64,000 nucleotides of DNA, taken from Anaerolineae bacterium. Lineage in GTDB: Bacteria; Chloroflexota; Anaerolineae; B4-G1; SLSP01. The stretch is from contig JAFGFI010000028.1 of assembly GCA_016931185.1 (NCBI GenBank), forward strand, positions 54,116-118,115, in the 5' to 3' direction. Position numbers and translations under genes: made by a program. This document shows positions 45,114-57,274 of the stretch, piece after piece; within the stretch, counting starts at the first letter, position 1, and each line of letters starts with the position of its first letter. Under the pieces are notes generated by a model. It was not told where the DNA came from and ran no database searches. It saw only the letters and a program-made list of their open reading frames with translations.

Positions 45114-47425
45114 TATCGAATGATCAGAGGAAGATATACATATTTCAAGTCTCCTATAAAAACGTTAACGAATACAGTTTTGGGGCTACCCTGAATTGGG
45201 GTACTGTCCACAGTTGCGGTAATGTTGAAACTTCCTATAGGTAGCCAACCCGTGATAACTTGGTCGCTGAGATCGGCAGTAATATTGACGGTTGTATGAT
45301 CTGTTAATGTGCCAGACGCGGGTGACAATTGGATGTCAGAGGTTAGGGGAGTGAGTTGCCAATCGAAGTATCCACCTCCTGCATTCCTGATGTGGAAACT
45401 GCCTGCGGTGGTATTTCCCGATCCCTCTTGATGTAACAAGTTTATCACGTCAGGTATATCCAGTTCTGGTTGTGGTTCGATGTAGATAGAGACCGTGGCG
45501 GACTTGGGACTACCCTTAATGGCTTTTCCATCATAAGTGGCGGTGGCGGTAATTGCACCTAGGACAGAGGTGCCACTGGGTACACCTGCGGTATCCACGG
45601 TGAGATTGATAGAGGTTCTATCGCTCAGGGCTGTTCCAGCAGTGGGAGTAAGTTGGAGTAAAGAATTAGAGGTGGTTAGCTGCCAATCAAATTCACCCTC
45701 GTCATTTTCATTCCAAATATCAAAGCTGTGAGTAACTTGTGCATTATCTCCGATGAACCAAGATAGGTTAAGATTTGTGGGGAACCCCAGTTCTGGTGAC
45801 GGACCAAGTGGAAGCAATCCGGTGCGCATAACGTCGCGCCGTGCCATTGGCCAGGGGCGTGCGGAAGCAGTCGCACCGGGCAAATCCCAAATTTCGAGTG
45901 CTCCGAATTGTCCAACACTATGATCTTCCCCGGCAGCGATCAATTCAAGTAGCCCATCATTATCAATATCGTCAACTAAGGGTTCTGTATCCAACATACC
46001 GGAGAATGAGTAAGTAGTGTAGTCACTGGTTGTGCCATTGGGTTCAACAATCGCGACACCTGGGGATCCCATATGTGTGACCAGAATTTCCACAGTTCCA
46101 TCGCCATCAATGTCAGCTAAGATCGGCGTTACGGGCATTGGAAAAGAACTACTAAGGCCTAGATTGGGGGAGCGTGGTTTCATAGGGAAACCAGGGACAA
46201 GACTGCCATCTACATTCCAGGCGTACAGGTTATTTTCATAAACGCCGTAGGGGTATGTGCCCCCAATGACAATTTCCAATTCACCATCCCCATCAATGTC
46301 ACCAAGCGATGGTGAGGCAGTTGTTGCATCATTGGTATCCTGTGTCTCTTGTGGCCAGGCGAGGCCGCCAGGTTGCTGAACCGGTGTGCCATCGTGATTC
46401 CAGGCGTAGACGATGTTCATTCTGGCTTTGGCGATACCTGTACCTACACCAACGACAATTTCTAATTTATCGTCCCCGTCAATATCACCCAGTGCGGGAG
46501 AAGAATAGATGTATTGCTCGGTCTCAATAGGGAACCCAGGAAGGAGGCTGCTATCTCCATTAACCGCCCATAGTGTTCCTTCTTTACCCATATCACCCAG
46601 GTCTTTAGCACTCATAGTTCCAAAAACAATTTCTGGTAGCCCGTCATCATCTAAATCCCCTAATGCCGGGGATGAAATACCGCCGCGCCATAGATCATCT
46701 CCTTCCCATTGTGAGATCGGCCACCCTTCTACTGTAGTGCCATCATGATGCCAAGCGTGGATGCGACGATCAATACCTTCCACGATAATTTCCAAATCGT
46801 TATCTCCGTCAATATCACCAAGGGCGGGGGTGGTTACGATTCCGTCCCAATATCCATCAGGATTGCTGAATCCGGTTCCTTTTCCAATTTGATCAATACA
46901 GGGTTGCGGCCAACCTGTTACACAGCCGACGGAAGCAGGCGCAAGCAATGAAAAATCCCATGCACTGTTATAACGGTAAACAAGCACCCCTCCGTTTCTA
47001 CGCTCAGCGTCGTCAGTTTGATGCGCATCACCGCCCACAGTGACGACAATATCCAAATGCCCGTCATTGTCTAGATCGGCAATGGCAGCAGAGGAACGAA
47101 TTCTCCCCTCCTCTGTGGGGTTAGGCGGGCTGGCACTGTTAATGTCGTCATTTGTCTGTCGTGACCAAACTGAAACCCACTCACTTCCATTGTACGAGAC
47201 TACATGTAGTTTGCCTTCTACGGTTCCGACCACCAATTCTTTATACCCATCTCCATTAAAATCTGCCGCAACAGGCGAAGACTCTCTAACACGAGCTGAT
47301 CCCAATAAAACAGTGATAGGATTTGTTTGTATTGAGGCTGATAGGGGCTGTGTATTCACCCTATGATTTGTAAGCAGCAGGCTCAAAAGTATAGCTATAA
47401 TTAGGAATCTGTGTGTATGTTTCAT
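45113..47425 (-). CDS. Secreted FG-GAP/VCBS-repeat protein with Ig-like C-terminal domains
   Basis: Repeats SSPALGDIDGDDKLEIVVGV / PSLGDIDGDGELEIVIGG / ADIDGDGTVEILVTHMG; signal-like MKHTHRFLIIAILLSLLLTN; C-terminal YVYLPLIIR*. Confidence 0.85.
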   Translation of the reverse strand: MKHTHRFLIIAILLSLLLTNHRVNTQPLSASIQTNPITVLLGSARVRESSPVAADFNGDGYKELVVGTVEGKLHVVSYNGSEWVSVWSRQTNDDINSASPPNPTEEGRIRSSAAIADLDNDGHLDIVVTVGGDAHQTDDAERRNGGVLVYRYNSAWDFSLLAPASVGCVTGWPQPCIDQIGKGTGFSNPDGYWDGIVTTPALGDIDGDNDLEIIVEGIDRRIHAWHHDGTTVEGWPISQWEGDDLWRGGISSPALGDLDDDGLPEIVFGTMSAKDLGDMGKEGTLWAVNGDSSLLPGFPIETEQYIYSSPALGDIDGDDKLEIVVGVGTGIAKARMNIVYAWNHDGTPVQQPGGLAWPQETQDTNDATTASPSLGDIDGDGELEIVIGGTYPYGVYENNLYAWNVDGSLVPGFPMKPRSPNLGLSSSFPMPVTPILADIDGDGTVEILVTHMGSPGVAIVEPNGTTSDYTTYSFSGMLDTEPLVDDIDNDGLLELIAAGEDHSVGQFGALEIWDLPGATASARPWPMARRDVMRTGLLPLGPSPELGFPTNLNLSWFIGDNAQVTHSFDIWNENDEGEFDWQLTTSNSLLQLTPTAGTALSDRTSINLTVDTAGVPSGTSVLGAITATATYDGKAIKGSPKSATVSIYIEPQPELDIPDVINLLHQEGSGNTTAGSFHIRNAGGGYFDWQLTPLTSDIQLSPASGTLTDHTTVNITADLSDQVITGWLPIGSFNITATVDSTPIQGSPKTVFVNVFIGDLKYVYLPLIIR

Positions 47426-47477
47426 CTTAGGTCTTCTCCCTTGAAAATAGACCGCTAAAGCGGTAGGTAAAAGAGAA

Positions 47478-47511
47478 TATTGTTGCGGGCGGTACTCCGC
47501 CCGCAACAATA
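47478..47511 (-). terminator. Perfect 15-bp hairpin, probable terminator between minus-strand genes
   Basis: TATTGTTGCGGGCGG TACT CCGCCCGCAACAATA; T-rich TTCTCTTTT follows on the minus strand. Confidence 0.55.
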
Positions 47512-47556
47512 CCCCTTTATTATGCCTTTCAGTATACTCTGCAATGTTGATGATGT

Positions 47557-48594
47557 CTACTCTTTATGGTTTTTAGTTGATAAAATTGCCTGATATGCAT
47601 TTCGGAATGAGATAACTGTTTTCTCTAATGAAAAGTCCTTTTTGCCTATTTCTTTTGCAATAGCACTTGTCACAGAATAGCATGAAGCGAGTTTTTTAAT
47701 AGCCGCAATGATATCATTGGGCGTTACGGTATCAATGACCATTCCACATTTCGTCGCGGTGACATAGTCGGCCATTGGAATTGCTTGGCTGACGAGTACA
47801 GGCTTTCCCGCCGCCAGGGAGTCTAGTAGTGAATGAGGGTAAGCCTTGACGAGGCTGGGTTTCGCCGCGAGTGTGATGCTGGCATGGACGTTGGCAAGTT
47901 CCTGGTTGACGTCCACCTGGCGATTGATGACCTTAACCTGTGCCTCGAGTCCTAATCGTTTGACCCGCGAGAGCATTTCCTGAGCTAATACCCCTCGCCA
48001 TAGAAAGGTTAATTTGAGATCCTTATACTGTTGCACAGCAGCCAGCAATGCATTAACGCCCTTGGTCTCGAATTGCGCCTTTGTCCAGGGTGCAGAGCCG
48101 ACCAACAAGTGCACCTCTCCCTCTAAAGGTTGTGGCGTGTGGGTAAATCGTTCTGTATCAATGCCGGGTTGGATACGGTACACATTGCGAACGCCCCAAC
48201 GTTGCAACCGTTCCTGGCTGCGGGTGTCGTACACGGTGACGGCAGCCAGGCTATTGAAAAATCTTACATCGGGTTTGTTTAAACCGATGCCGCTGTCGAT
48301 CATATAGACGACCGGTCGCCGCAAATAGCGCAGTACCGGGTAGGGAAAGGGGTCGGCGTTGTAGATGTGATGTAGCGCATAGGTTAGCTCGCGCTGGTGT
48401 AATGCTTTGAGTTGGTGAAAGCCAAACAACAGGCGCGGCATGGGCAGCGGCGAACCCTGGTTGGGATTGAGGTAAATCACGTCGCCATAGAAATGCGCGC
48501 GCAGTATATTCATCTCTTGTGAGATCGCCTCGCATGCCGGCAGCTTCGGTGGCAACACTGTGAGATGATAAAGAACTCTATCCTGTTGGTGCAT
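47557..48594 (-). CDS. GT4 glycosyltransferase
   Basis: VHLLVGSAPWTKAQFETKGVNALLAAVQQYKDLKLTFLWRG; SLLDSLAAGKPVLVSQAIPMADYV. Likely start MHQQDRVLYHL at 48594. Confidence 0.8.
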   Translation of the reverse strand: MHQQDRVLYHLTVLPPKLPACEAISQEMNILRAHFYGDVIYLNPNQGSPLPMPRLLFGFHQLKALHQRELTYALHHIYNADPFPYPVLRYLRRPVVYMIDSGIGLNKPDVRFFNSLAAVTVYDTRSQERLQRWGVRNVYRIQPGIDTERFTHTPQPLEGEVHLLVGSAPWTKAQFETKGVNALLAAVQQYKDLKLTFLWRGVLAQEMLSRVKRLGLEAQVKVINRQVDVNQELANVHASITLAAKPSLVKAYPHSLLDSLAAGKPVLVSQAIPMADYVTATKCGMVIDTVTPNDIIAAIKKLASCYSVTSAIAKEIGKKDFSLEKTVISFRNAYQAILSTKNHKE

Positions 48595-49498
48595 CAGATC
48601 CTGCCCCCTCGCAGTAGGCCAACACTCGCGCGTTTTGCCCGCCAAACCATCCCCGTATCCCATCGCTGAATCCTAGCCACATAGCTCTAGCGGTTGCAGG
48701 ATGGCCGCTCAAGTGTTCTTTGAGGGCTAACGCGAGACTGTACGCTCCCCAGACGCCGTTAAGGGGGATTTTGGTCCGGGGATGGAACTTACGGATATAG
48801 AGGAAACGGTTGCGGATGATATAGTAAGTGTGCAAAGTATGGCGTAGGTTTGAAGAGCGGGCAAGCATGTGATAAGCACGCGCTTCAGTGTCAATGACCG
48901 TCAGATACCCGGCGCGTTTCGCACTCAGGCATAGGTCGGCAACCTCGGTGGCGAAGAAGTAATCCTCGTCCAGCAATCCTACCTGGCGGAAAACATCAGC
49001 TTTGATGATAATTACGGTACCTGGAATATAGTCTACTGTGCGTAGAGGCGGGCCAGGTGATAGGGTGAGGATGTGCGTTTGATGATGTAGCGGGCTACGC
49101 CCCCCGGCTGAGAGCAATCGCTCAGGTTCCGCCGCATCAAAGAGTAATGGCCCCACAGCCCCAATATCGGGGGCAGCGCGCAGTATTCCCAGTAATCGGA
49201 TGACATCGGTTTCAGCAATATAGGCATCGTTGTTGAGTAACAGAATGGGCACATTCCCTTTTTGCAGCGCAATGGCGAGGGCGCGGTTGTTGCCCCCGGC
49301 GAACCCCAAATTTCTCTCGTTGCGAATTAACACAGTATCAGGATATGTGCGTGCAATGATGTCCGCGCTGCCGTCGGTGGAAGCATTGTCTACCACATAC
49401 GTTGTGGTCTGAATGTTGCGCCAAGTATTGATAGTATCAAGGCAATGGCGTGTGTCGTCCAGGGCATTCCAATTTAAGAGTATAATATTGAGCTTCAT
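48578..49498 (-). CDS. GT2 glycosyltransferase
   Basis: LNIILLNWNALDDTRHCLDTINTWRNIQTTTYVVDNASTDGSADII, NERNLGFAGGNNRAL. Confidence 0.9.
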   Translation of the reverse strand: MKLNIILLNWNALDDTRHCLDTINTWRNIQTTTYVVDNASTDGSADIIARTYPDTVLIRNERNLGFAGGNNRALAIALQKGNVPILLLNNDAYIAETDVIRLLGILRAAPDIGAVGPLLFDAAEPERLLSAGGRSPLHHQTHILTLSPGPPLRTVDYIPGTVIIIKADVFRQVGLLDEDYFFATEVADLCLSAKRAGYLTVIDTEARAYHMLARSSNLRHTLHTYYIIRNRFLYIRKFHPRTKIPLNGVWGAYSLALALKEHLSGHPATARAMWLGFSDGIRGWFGGQNARVLAYCEGAGSDAPTG

Positions 49499-49525
49499 TC
49501 TGATTATCTGTTTGACCAGAATGTC

Positions 49526-49554
49526 ATTCTAGCATAAAATGTAACCTTGGTCAA
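49526..49554 (-). promoter_or_regulatory. Probable promoter of the minus-strand GT2 gene
   Basis: TTGACC (49549-49554) - 17 nt - TAGAAT (49526-49531) on the minus strand. Confidence 0.5.
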
Positions 49555-49609
49555 AGGTTTGAAATAACGTGGTAATTGCTGTAAAAATAGAAAAAACGAG
49601 GAAAATAGT

Positions 49610-50725
49610 ATGCATTTGGTTATCAATGCTACAGAAGTTGGGCGAGGACGCGGGGGTAATGAGCAATACATTATGGGGCTGATAGAGGGATTGGCGCAGC
49701 TTAAGCCGGATATCCAGGTAAGTTTGTTAACCTGTGATTGGGGTGTGCCTTTAAATCTTCCCTCTATTTTTCCACAAGTATGCCTGGGGCCATATCGACG
49801 CTTACCCTTTTTTCTATGGCAGCAGACGCGGGTTTTACGTCGCTTAGGTGCGGATTGGTACCTGGCGAATTTTTTTATGCCCCCTATTTTGCCGTGTCAG
49901 AGCGCTGTGGCTGTCCACGATATGTCCTTTGCTGCGCATCCTGAGTATTTTCCCCGCACGATTGCGTGGTATATGTATGGGTTGACATGCCGGGCGGTAC
50001 GGCAAGCGCGTTGGGTTCTGACGGGATCTGAATTTTCGCGGCAAGAAATCCTCCGTTTTTATAAGCTCACGCCGGAGAAGGTTATTTTGATATACGATGG
50101 CGTAAGTGCGATATTTCGGCCTTTTACAGAAGCAGAGCAAGAAGCACCGGATGCCTGCGTCCGTGCCGACCGCGCGCGCCTGGCTGAATATGGGGTGGAC
50201 GGTGACTATATTTTCGCATTGGGTAATATCCATCCTCGCAAGAACCTGGGGCGTTTACTAGATGCTTATGTGAGCTTACAACAACACCGGAATTCAATGC
50301 CGCCAATGGTCTGGGGGGGGACACCACGGTGGGAAAGCCACTCTTTGTTAGCCCGCGCGCGAGAAGCTGGTGTATTTTTACCAGGCTTTATTGCGCAGGA
50401 AGATTTACCCTGTTTTTATCGCCAGGCCATAATGCTCGTTTATCCTTCATTGTATGAGGGTTTTGGGTTACCCCCTGTAGAGGCGATGGCCTGTGGTACA
50501 CCTGTAATCACCAGCAAGGTCAGCAGCTTGCCGGAAGTGGTGGGAGAGGCGGCGTTGACGGTGGATCCTTTTAATACTGACGAAATTGCCCACGCGATGG
50601 CGCGCTTGTTAGACGATAGTGCATTGCGCGCGCACCTGCGTACAGCCGGTATTGCGCGCGCTGCACAATTTACGTGGCGGCGTACTGCTGAGGGTGTTAT
50701 AACGCAGCTTATGGCTGCAGGATAA
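49610..50725 (+). CDS. GT4 glycosyltransferase
   Basis: [64 protein letters not shown]. Confidence 0.93.
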   Translation: MHLVINATEVGRGRGGNEQYIMGLIEGLAQLKPDIQVSLLTCDWGVPLNLPSIFPQVCLGPYRRLPFFLWQQTRVLRRLGADWYLANFFMPPILPCQSAVAVHDMSFAAHPEYFPRTIAWYMYGLTCRAVRQARWVLTGSEFSRQEILRFYKLTPEKVILIYDGVSAIFRPFTEAEQEAPDACVRADRARLAEYGVDGDYIFALGNIHPRKNLGRLLDAYVSLQQHRNSMPPMVWGGTPRWESHSLLARAREAGVFLPGFIAQEDLPCFYRQAIMLVYPSLYEGFGLPPVEAMACGTPVITSKVSSLPEVVGEAALTVDPFNTDEIAHAMARLLDDSALRAHLRTAGIARAAQFTWRRTAEGVITQLMAAG

Positions 50726-52273
50726 GTGTGTATGGTAACGAGACAAAAGCAAGGGTATTATCTCTATCTCAATTATTACGCGTTAGCATTGCTGCTGGCT
50801 TTCCTCTTATTTGCTTCGGGTTTGAACAACTATTTTTGTTCTGATGATTGGCCTGCTCTGTTGCGAAATATAGAATTCATACCGCGTGAGATTCCCGCCT
50901 GGTTTACCGAGCCACGTGCCGGTTGGTACCGTCCTGTGCATGATGTTTTTATGGCATTATGTTGGCAGCTTTTTGGTTTGACTGTTTGGCCTTATCGTCT
51001 CATGAGTCTTATTGTATATGCATGGGTTGCGGCCAATATGGGAATTTTAGGGTATTTGTTGACGGACGATGCGCGGGTAGGAAAAGTAACTTTACTCCTG
51101 TTTTCCGTACTTGCTCCTCACGCCGAACCTGTATTGTGGTTCGCGGCGACGAATGAGTTATTGACTGCACTGTTTATTTCTACCGCTGCTATAACCTATC
51201 TCATCTTTCGTAAAACGGGGCACTGGCTCTGGTTTGGCGTCGCTTGTGTAGGATGTGGATTAGCACTGCTGTCAAAGGAGACATCTTTACTTTTACCCTT
51301 GGTACTTCCCGGATATGATCTTTTAAATTTGCTGGGACACAAACTACGGGGTGATAGTGCGCGTGACTTTGCAGCACGAGCGTCTTGTTCTTCTCCTGGA
51401 TTGTTGCTAATTCCTGGGTTAAGTATTGGTGGTTTATGGTTGGCTTTTCTGCTCTTCAGACTCCCAATGGGAAGTGCTTATACATCCGCCGTTAGTTACG
51501 CGCTCCCCCGGCTGCTGATGAACGGCGTCTATTATGTGTTAATTGGTATCTTTGCATTACCTAACAACTATGCTTTTTTGACTTCTGCTTCTGTATGGCG
51601 CGCGTTCCCTGTGTTACCCCTATTAGCTATGGGATCTTCTGGCCTGATTGTTGTGATGTTCCTCTGGTTGTGGATGAAAACGAAAATTTGGCAGGTATGG
51701 GCATATACAAGGACGCTTTTGTTTGCAGTATTATGGAGTGGTTTGGGCCTTGCGCCGGTGATCTTTATTGTTGCTGAGCGTTCCATCTTTTTATCCTCTA
51801 TGGGGATTGCATTGGCCCTGGCTATGGGGCTGGTGGGAGCCTGGCGCGGTGTTAGAAGGGGGGAACATTTCCAACACACGCTCTGGCGGGGGCTGACAAC
51901 CCTTATGATTTTGTTGTCTATTGGAATGAACACCTGTGTCCTATTATATCGCAGCGCGTGGTTTGATCACTCGTCGTCGGTGAGCCGGGCGGTATTTACA
52001 CAATTGGACGATCATCTGACCCGTATACCTCCTGGCGAGCATATCGTTTTGATCAACCTTCCCGACCACATCGCGCATACATTTACATTCCGCAATACAT
52101 TTCCCGCCGCGACCCAGGTTGTGGGTTATGAGTATGATATTACCGTCATTTTGGATACTGCCTGGACAGATTTTACGCCCCAAGCACAGGTTGCACACAT
52201 TCAACAATGCCAGGAAGTGGCTTCGTGTTCTGTCTTATGGTATGATACACTATCACTGACTTTACTGAAGTAG
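50726..52273 (+). CDS. Integral membrane GT-C/PMT-like protein
   Basis: Multi-[60 protein letters not shown] at 50732 is an alternative start. Confidence 0.65.
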   Translation: MCMVTRQKQGYYLYLNYYALALLLAFLLFASGLNNYFCSDDWPALLRNIEFIPREIPAWFTEPRAGWYRPVHDVFMALCWQLFGLTVWPYRLMSLIVYAWVAANMGILGYLLTDDARVGKVTLLLFSVLAPHAEPVLWFAATNELLTALFISTAAITYLIFRKTGHWLWFGVACVGCGLALLSKETSLLLPLVLPGYDLLNLLGHKLRGDSARDFAARASCSSPGLLLIPGLSIGGLWLAFLLFRLPMGSAYTSAVSYALPRLLMNGVYYVLIGIFALPNNYAFLTSASVWRAFPVLPLLAMGSSGLIVVMFLWLWMKTKIWQVWAYTRTLLFAVLWSGLGLAPVIFIVAERSIFLSSMGIALALAMGLVGAWRGVRRGEHFQHTLWRGLTTLMILLSIGMNTCVLLYRSAWFDHSSSVSRAVFTQLDDHLTRIPPGEHIVLINLPDHIAHTFTFRNTFPAATQVVGYEYDITVILDTAWTDFTPQAQVAHIQQCQEVASCSVLWYDTLSLTLLK

Positions 52274-52380
52274 TCATGATGCTAAAAAACTTGGATAGCG
52301 CGTACAAGTGTTAGGCTGTAGCCGCGCTTTCCCTTTGCCAATTTTAAATTTGCCAGTTTTCGATTTTCAAGGGAGGAAAA

Positions 52381-55300
52381 ATGTTCAAAAAGCATCGTCA
52401 CTGGACAAGGGTGTGTAGTTTTATAAGTTTGGTATCCCTTCTTGGGCTGTTCTGGGGAAGTTCACAGCCGGGATATACCCAAATGGCTGTTGTGCCAGCA
52501 GCGACGACCGAAATGACCACAGATACTTCACCGGTATTTGTATATTTAGCGCGGGAAGCCTTTGACCCACTTCAGACTCCGGCCGAGGTATCCAAATCAG
52601 TGAATGTGATGAAGCCAAAGGTCGTGACAGAATCTAATGGCATATATATTGTGCAGTTTACGGGGCCGGTACAGTCTGCATGGAAACAGGCTGTTTTGGA
52701 CGCCGGCGGTAAATTGGGTGACTATGTGCCCGATTATGCCTTTCTCACGTATCTCGACGCGCGCGCAAAATCTGCTGTAGCATCATTGCCTTTTGTGCGT
52801 TGGGTGGGTCCCTATCAACCGGTGTATAAGCTGGCTGCGGATATTGATATAGCCTCGATTGGAGAGGAGGGCACTACCGCCACACGTAGTTATCGTGTTG
52901 TGCTTGCCCCGTGGGCAGATAGTGCTGCAACAGGTCGTGTACTGCGTACATTCTCCGTACACACGCGGGCGTATGGAAGTGATTTTGTGGCCGTGTTGGA
53001 TCAGGAACAGGTAGTACAAATAGCACAACTGGAGGATGTGATCTGGATTGAACCTTATTATTTGCGACAGACGTTGAATGATGTGGGCGGTGCTGATATC
53101 ATGAATGGTGCGACGGCCTGGGAACATGGATTGAGTGGCGCCGGGGTAACAGTTGCGGTGGCTGATACAGGACTGGATACCGGGAATCCAGAAACCATCC
53201 ACCCAGATTTCAGCGGGCGTGTGGCTCACATTAGCAGTTGGCCTGTGGTTTACGTTAATTATGGTGGCGGCTGTGAGATTGCCAATGTTGGCGCAGATGA
53301 TGGAGCAGCGGATGTGAACTCCGGGCACGGAACCCACGTTACTGGCTCAGTGGCTGGAAACGGGGCGCGTTCTGAAGGACAGCTCAAGGGTTTAGGATAT
53401 GAAGCCACCGTGACTTTTCAAGCTCTTGAACAGTATACAACCTGGACGAATACGCCTTCCACATGTTCGAAGCCGCAGGGATATTATTTGACCGGTATTC
53501 CAGACGATGTTGGGGAAGTGTTAGGGGAGGCTTATGATTGGGGGGTGCGTATCCACAATGTTAGTTGGGGTGGGGGTGAACTAGGACAATATGATATAAC
53601 GGCAGCGCAATTTGACACGTTCTTATATGAACATCCCGATATGTTGTCAGTAGTCTCGGCAGGCAATTCGGGAACCGATACTGATCAGGATGGATTTGTG
53701 GATGAGAGTTCGATACTTCCCCCCGGTACGGCCAAGAATGTGCTGAGCATTGGGGCTTCTGACAGCGAACGCAGTTCAGGAGGCTACCGTTACACGTGGG
53801 GGCAGGCATGGCCCTCAGATTTTCAAGTTAATCCTACGCGCGATGACCTCCTTTCCGACAATCGGGAGGAATTGGCGGGGTTTAGTAGTCGAGGCCCAAC
53901 AGCGGACGGACGGATCAAACCCGACGTTGTCGCGCCGGGAACAAACATTGTGTCGGTACGTTCTTCGATGGCTTCGGGCACCGGTTGGGGAATTTACGAT
54001 GCTGACTATATATTTATGGGCGGAACCTCTATGGCAGCCCCTTTAGTCACAGGGGCTGCGACTGTGGTGCGTGAGTATTACATTCGGGATGAAGGATGGG
54101 CCGATCCCAGTGCAGCACTGATCAAAGCGACGTTAATTAACTCGGCGGTAGATATTGCGGGGTATGGTTATTCCGGTCAGGAAGCCGCATTGCCGATCCC
54201 TAACCAACACGAAGGGTGGGGACGGGTAAATCTTGCGGCGGCGGTAGCCTCTTCTACATCAGGGCAGCGGCTGTTTGTCGATGAAGTGGATGGCCTGGAA
54301 ACCGGGGTCACACGTGTGTATACTTACAATGTGCAATCATCAGAGCAGCCATTCAAAATAACATTGGCGTGGACTGACTATCCCGGTTCTGTGGCCGCGG
54401 GGCGAGTGTTAGTCAATAACCTCAATCTGCGCGTCACAGCTTCAGATGGCACTGTGTATTGGGGAAATCGTTTCAACAATGGTTGGTCGCAGGCTGGTGG
54501 TAGTATGGATCTGCTCAACAATGTGGAAAATGTCTATATTGAGATACCTGAGACTGGAGAATGGCAGGTGGAAGTTATGGGATACAATGTGCCGCAAGGC
54601 CCGCAGCCATTTGCATTGATTGTAGATGGCGAGATTGTTCTACCTGGGACATTAAGGATCACTGCTATTCAACCCGCGCGCGCGATGAACAATGCCACGA
54701 TCACGGCTACGCTTTATGGAGAAAACTTTACCGAGACCACAGGTGCGTTGCTTAGACGCGGCTCCGAGATATTAACCGGTACTCATACACTGGTGGATGT
54801 TAGTGGGGCGGTCATGACGACGACATTTGATCTGTCAGGGGCGACGCCTGGTGTGTGGGATGTGATGGTGGCTTCTTCGCCGGCTGTGACGGCTGTGTTA
54901 TCAGCATCATTCACCGTGTTGGACGCTATGTTGCCAGACCTTACCATTTCAAAAACTACTGACGCCCTGATTGTGATCCCCGGATCGTCGTTGACTTATA
55001 CGTTGGTGATGGCGAATCAGGCGAATGTCATTGCATCGGGTGTGATCTTTACAGAGACTTTGCCGCCGGGCACGCTCGTGGCGTCTGTTTATCCTACGTG
55101 CGCTAATAGCATTGTGGTGATTTCGGATACATTTACTTGTAGTGTTCCTCAAGGGACACTCGCCATAAATATGCCTATCACGTATACGCTTGTTGTATCT
55201 GTGCCGGTGAGTATGACGGGCGTGTTGTTGAATCGGGTTGAGGTTGGCAGTGACAAACCCGACGCCTATCCTGATGATAACGCAGCTTATACGCTGACAC

Positions 55301-56061
55301 GTGTCGGATTTGGTGTGTATTTGCCATTGATTTTGAAGCCTCTGCCCCCTGTACCCGCCGCGCCGATGCTGTATCCTATAGATAATGCTGACCAGGATGA
55401 TAATTACATTGTGAGTTGGTCGCCTGGTACGGGGTCTGCTCCCGACGCGTATGATTTAGAGGAGAATGGTACGATTTTTCTTGCCGAGTATACGGCGACG
55501 ACGTATGAGATTTCGGATAAAGAGGGGGGCACCTATATATATCGCGTACGCGGCAAAAATATATCAGGCCTGGGGGCGTGGAGTACACCGCAGACGGTGA
55601 CCGTGCCATTTCCGGACCCCATCCGCAATGGGAATTTTGAGAGTGGCGTGGATGGATCGTGGGCGGAAGAATCTTCTACCGGGTATGACTTGATTGTTAA
55701 TTACTATCCTGAGGGATTATTGCCTCATAGTGGACAATGGTTAGCATGGTTAGGTGGAAATTTTAATGAAGTTTCTACGATTGGACAGCAAGTGACGATT
55801 CCTGAAACACGTAAGACTTTGTCTTTTTGGTATGTTTCGGGAACGAGAGATGCGTGCGGTAAGGATTTTGCCTATGTGATAGTAGGAGATACGGTATTGC
55901 ATACATTTAATTTATGTTTCTCTGAAAGTACGAAGACGTGGCAATCCTTTAGTGTGGATGTGAGTGCTTATGCCGGGCAGACGGTAGATATTCAATTTCA
56001 TGTAGAAACTGATGATACTGAAAACAGCAATTTCTTTATTGATGATGTGACGCTGGAGTAG
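52381..56061 (+). CDS. Secreted subtilisin-like S8 serine peptidase with DUF11-like and C-terminal beta domains
   Basis: [11 protein letters not shown] (Asp), [14 protein letters not shown] (His), [15 protein letters not shown] (Ser); DUF11-like [37 protein letters not shown] motif. Confidence 0.92.
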   Translation: MFKKHRHWTRVCSFISLVSLLGLFWGSSQPGYTQMAVVPAATTEMTTDTSPVFVYLAREAFDPLQTPAEVSKSVNVMKPKVVTESNGIYIVQFTGPVQSAWKQAVLDAGGKLGDYVPDYAFLTYLDARAKSAVASLPFVRWVGPYQPVYKLAADIDIASIGEEGTTATRSYRVVLAPWADSAATGRVLRTFSVHTRAYGSDFVAVLDQEQVVQIAQLEDVIWIEPYYLRQTLNDVGGADIMNGATAWEHGLSGAGVTVAVADTGLDTGNPETIHPDFSGRVAHISSWPVVYVNYGGGCEIANVGADDGAADVNSGHGTHVTGSVAGNGARSEGQLKGLGYEATVTFQALEQYTTWTNTPSTCSKPQGYYLTGIPDDVGEVLGEAYDWGVRIHNVSWGGGELGQYDITAAQFDTFLYEHPDMLSVVSAGNSGTDTDQDGFVDESSILPPGTAKNVLSIGASDSERSSGGYRYTWGQAWPSDFQVNPTRDDLLSDNREELAGFSSRGPTADGRIKPDVVAPGTNIVSVRSSMASGTGWGIYDADYIFMGGTSMAAPLVTGAATVVREYYIRDEGWADPSAALIKATLINSAVDIAGYGYSGQEAALPIPNQHEGWGRVNLAAAVASSTSGQRLFVDEVDGLETGVTRVYTYNVQSSEQPFKITLAWTDYPGSVAAGRVLVNNLNLRVTASDGTVYWGNRFNNGWSQAGGSMDLLNNVENVYIEIPETGEWQVEVMGYNVPQGPQPFALIVDGEIVLPGTLRITAIQPARAMNNATITATLYGENFTETTGALLRRGSEILTGTHTLVDVSGAVMTTTFDLSGATPGVWDVMVASSPAVTAVLSASFTVLDAMLPDLTISKTTDALIVIPGSSLTYTLVMANQANVIASGVIFTETLPPGTLVASVYPTCANSIVVISDTFTCSVPQGTLAINMPITYTLVVSVPVSMTGVLLNRVEVGSDKPDAYPDDNAAYTLTRVGFGVYLPLILKPLPPVPAAPMLYPIDNADQDDNYIVSWSPGTGSAPDAYDLEENGTIFLAEYTATTYEISDKEGGTYIYRVRGKNISGLGAWSTPQTVTVPFPDPIRNGNFESGVDGSWAEESSTGYDLIVNYYPEGLLPHSGQWLAWLGGNFNEVSTIGQQVTIPETRKTLSFWYVSGTRDACGKDFAYVIVGDTVLHTFNLCFSESTKTWQSFSVDVSAYAGQTVDIQFHVETDDTENSNFFIDDVTLE

Positions 56062-56069
56062 AGAAAGAC

Positions 56070-57092
56070 ATGAAATTGATTATTCAAATTCCTTGTTATA
56101 ATGAGGAGAAAACACTTCCACAAACTGTGCGTGATTTGCCAACCCAGATTGAGGGTGTGGATGAAATTGAGTTGTTGGTTATTGACGATGGCAGCAAGGA
56201 TCGTACCGTTGAAGTGGCGCGTTCCCTGGGGGTACAGCACATTGTCTGTCACGGTAGGAATAGGAAACTGGCAGCGGCTTTTATAACTGGATTGGAAGCC
56301 GCGCTGCGAGCTGGAGCGGATATTATTGTCAATACGGATGCGGATAACCAATATCGTGGAAAGGATATTGTGCAGTTGGTGAAGCCGATTCTCGATGGTC
56401 AGGCCGATATTGTTGTGGGAGATCGCGGTGTCACTACGGTTGCCGAGTTTTCTCTTATCAAACGGCGTTTGCAACAGTTGGGGAGTTGGGTAGTAGCATG
56501 GGCCGCCGGCGTTTCTATTCCTGATGCGACCAGTGGTTTCCGCGCGCTGAGTCGGGAAGCGGCGTTGCGCACGATTATTTCAGGACAGTATTCTTATACA
56601 CTGGAGTCATTGATTCAGGCTGGTGCGCGCCGGATGGCGGTGGAATATGTGCCTATTCACATCAATCCTAAAACCCGCTCCTCGCGCTTAATGCGCAATA
56701 TTCCTGAATATATTTTGTATTCAACCGCGACGATTCTGCGCTCTTATACCATGTATCGTCCGATGCGGATTTTCTTTTTGATTGGCGGTTTAATGCTTGC
56801 TACCGGGATAGCTTTGGGAATGCGGTTTTTGTATTTTTATTTTGGAGGTTTCGGAAGTGGTCATGTCCAGTCTTTGATTCTGACCTCGATCTTGTTGATT
56901 GCGGGGCTTCAAGTGTGTTTGATCGGGGTGGTAACCGATTTGATTGGTTTTAACCGCAAGATATTGGAAGAAACCCTGTATCGTGTGCGTAAGTTGGAAC
57001 TGGAAAGGCAGATGACTGGCTCAGATCTTGGGGCAATTCTTATAAACGACGAAAATTCAACGCAAGGGGACAGAGTGTTTCTTGATTCGTAG
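56070..57092 (+). CDS. GT2 glycosyltransferase (polyprenyl-phosphate hexosyltransferase-like) with C-terminal TM segments
   Basis: [61 protein letters not shown]. Confidence 0.9.
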   Translation: MKLIIQIPCYNEEKTLPQTVRDLPTQIEGVDEIELLVIDDGSKDRTVEVARSLGVQHIVCHGRNRKLAAAFITGLEAALRAGADIIVNTDADNQYRGKDIVQLVKPILDGQADIVVGDRGVTTVAEFSLIKRRLQQLGSWVVAWAAGVSIPDATSGFRALSREAALRTIISGQYSYTLESLIQAGARRMAVEYVPIHINPKTRSSRLMRNIPEYILYSTATILRSYTMYRPMRIFFLIGGLMLATGIALGMRFLYFYFGGFGSGHVQSLILTSILLIAGLQVCLIGVVTDLIGFNRKILEETLYRVRKLELERQMTGSDLGAILINDENSTQGDRVFLDS

Positions 57093-57274
57093 ATTTTGCG
57101 ATTAGCCTGTTTTAGAAGACCGTACTCTGATCGTGCTAAACTGATAACAAGTCTTTTTTGTATTGATTCTCCGGAAAAATCCAGAGATGTTTGCAGTTCC
57201 CCTGTTGCTGAGTGTTCTGTGATATGCTAGGGGCAAGTTGTACGATCGCTGAAAACTCTATCAGGAGGGGAAAA

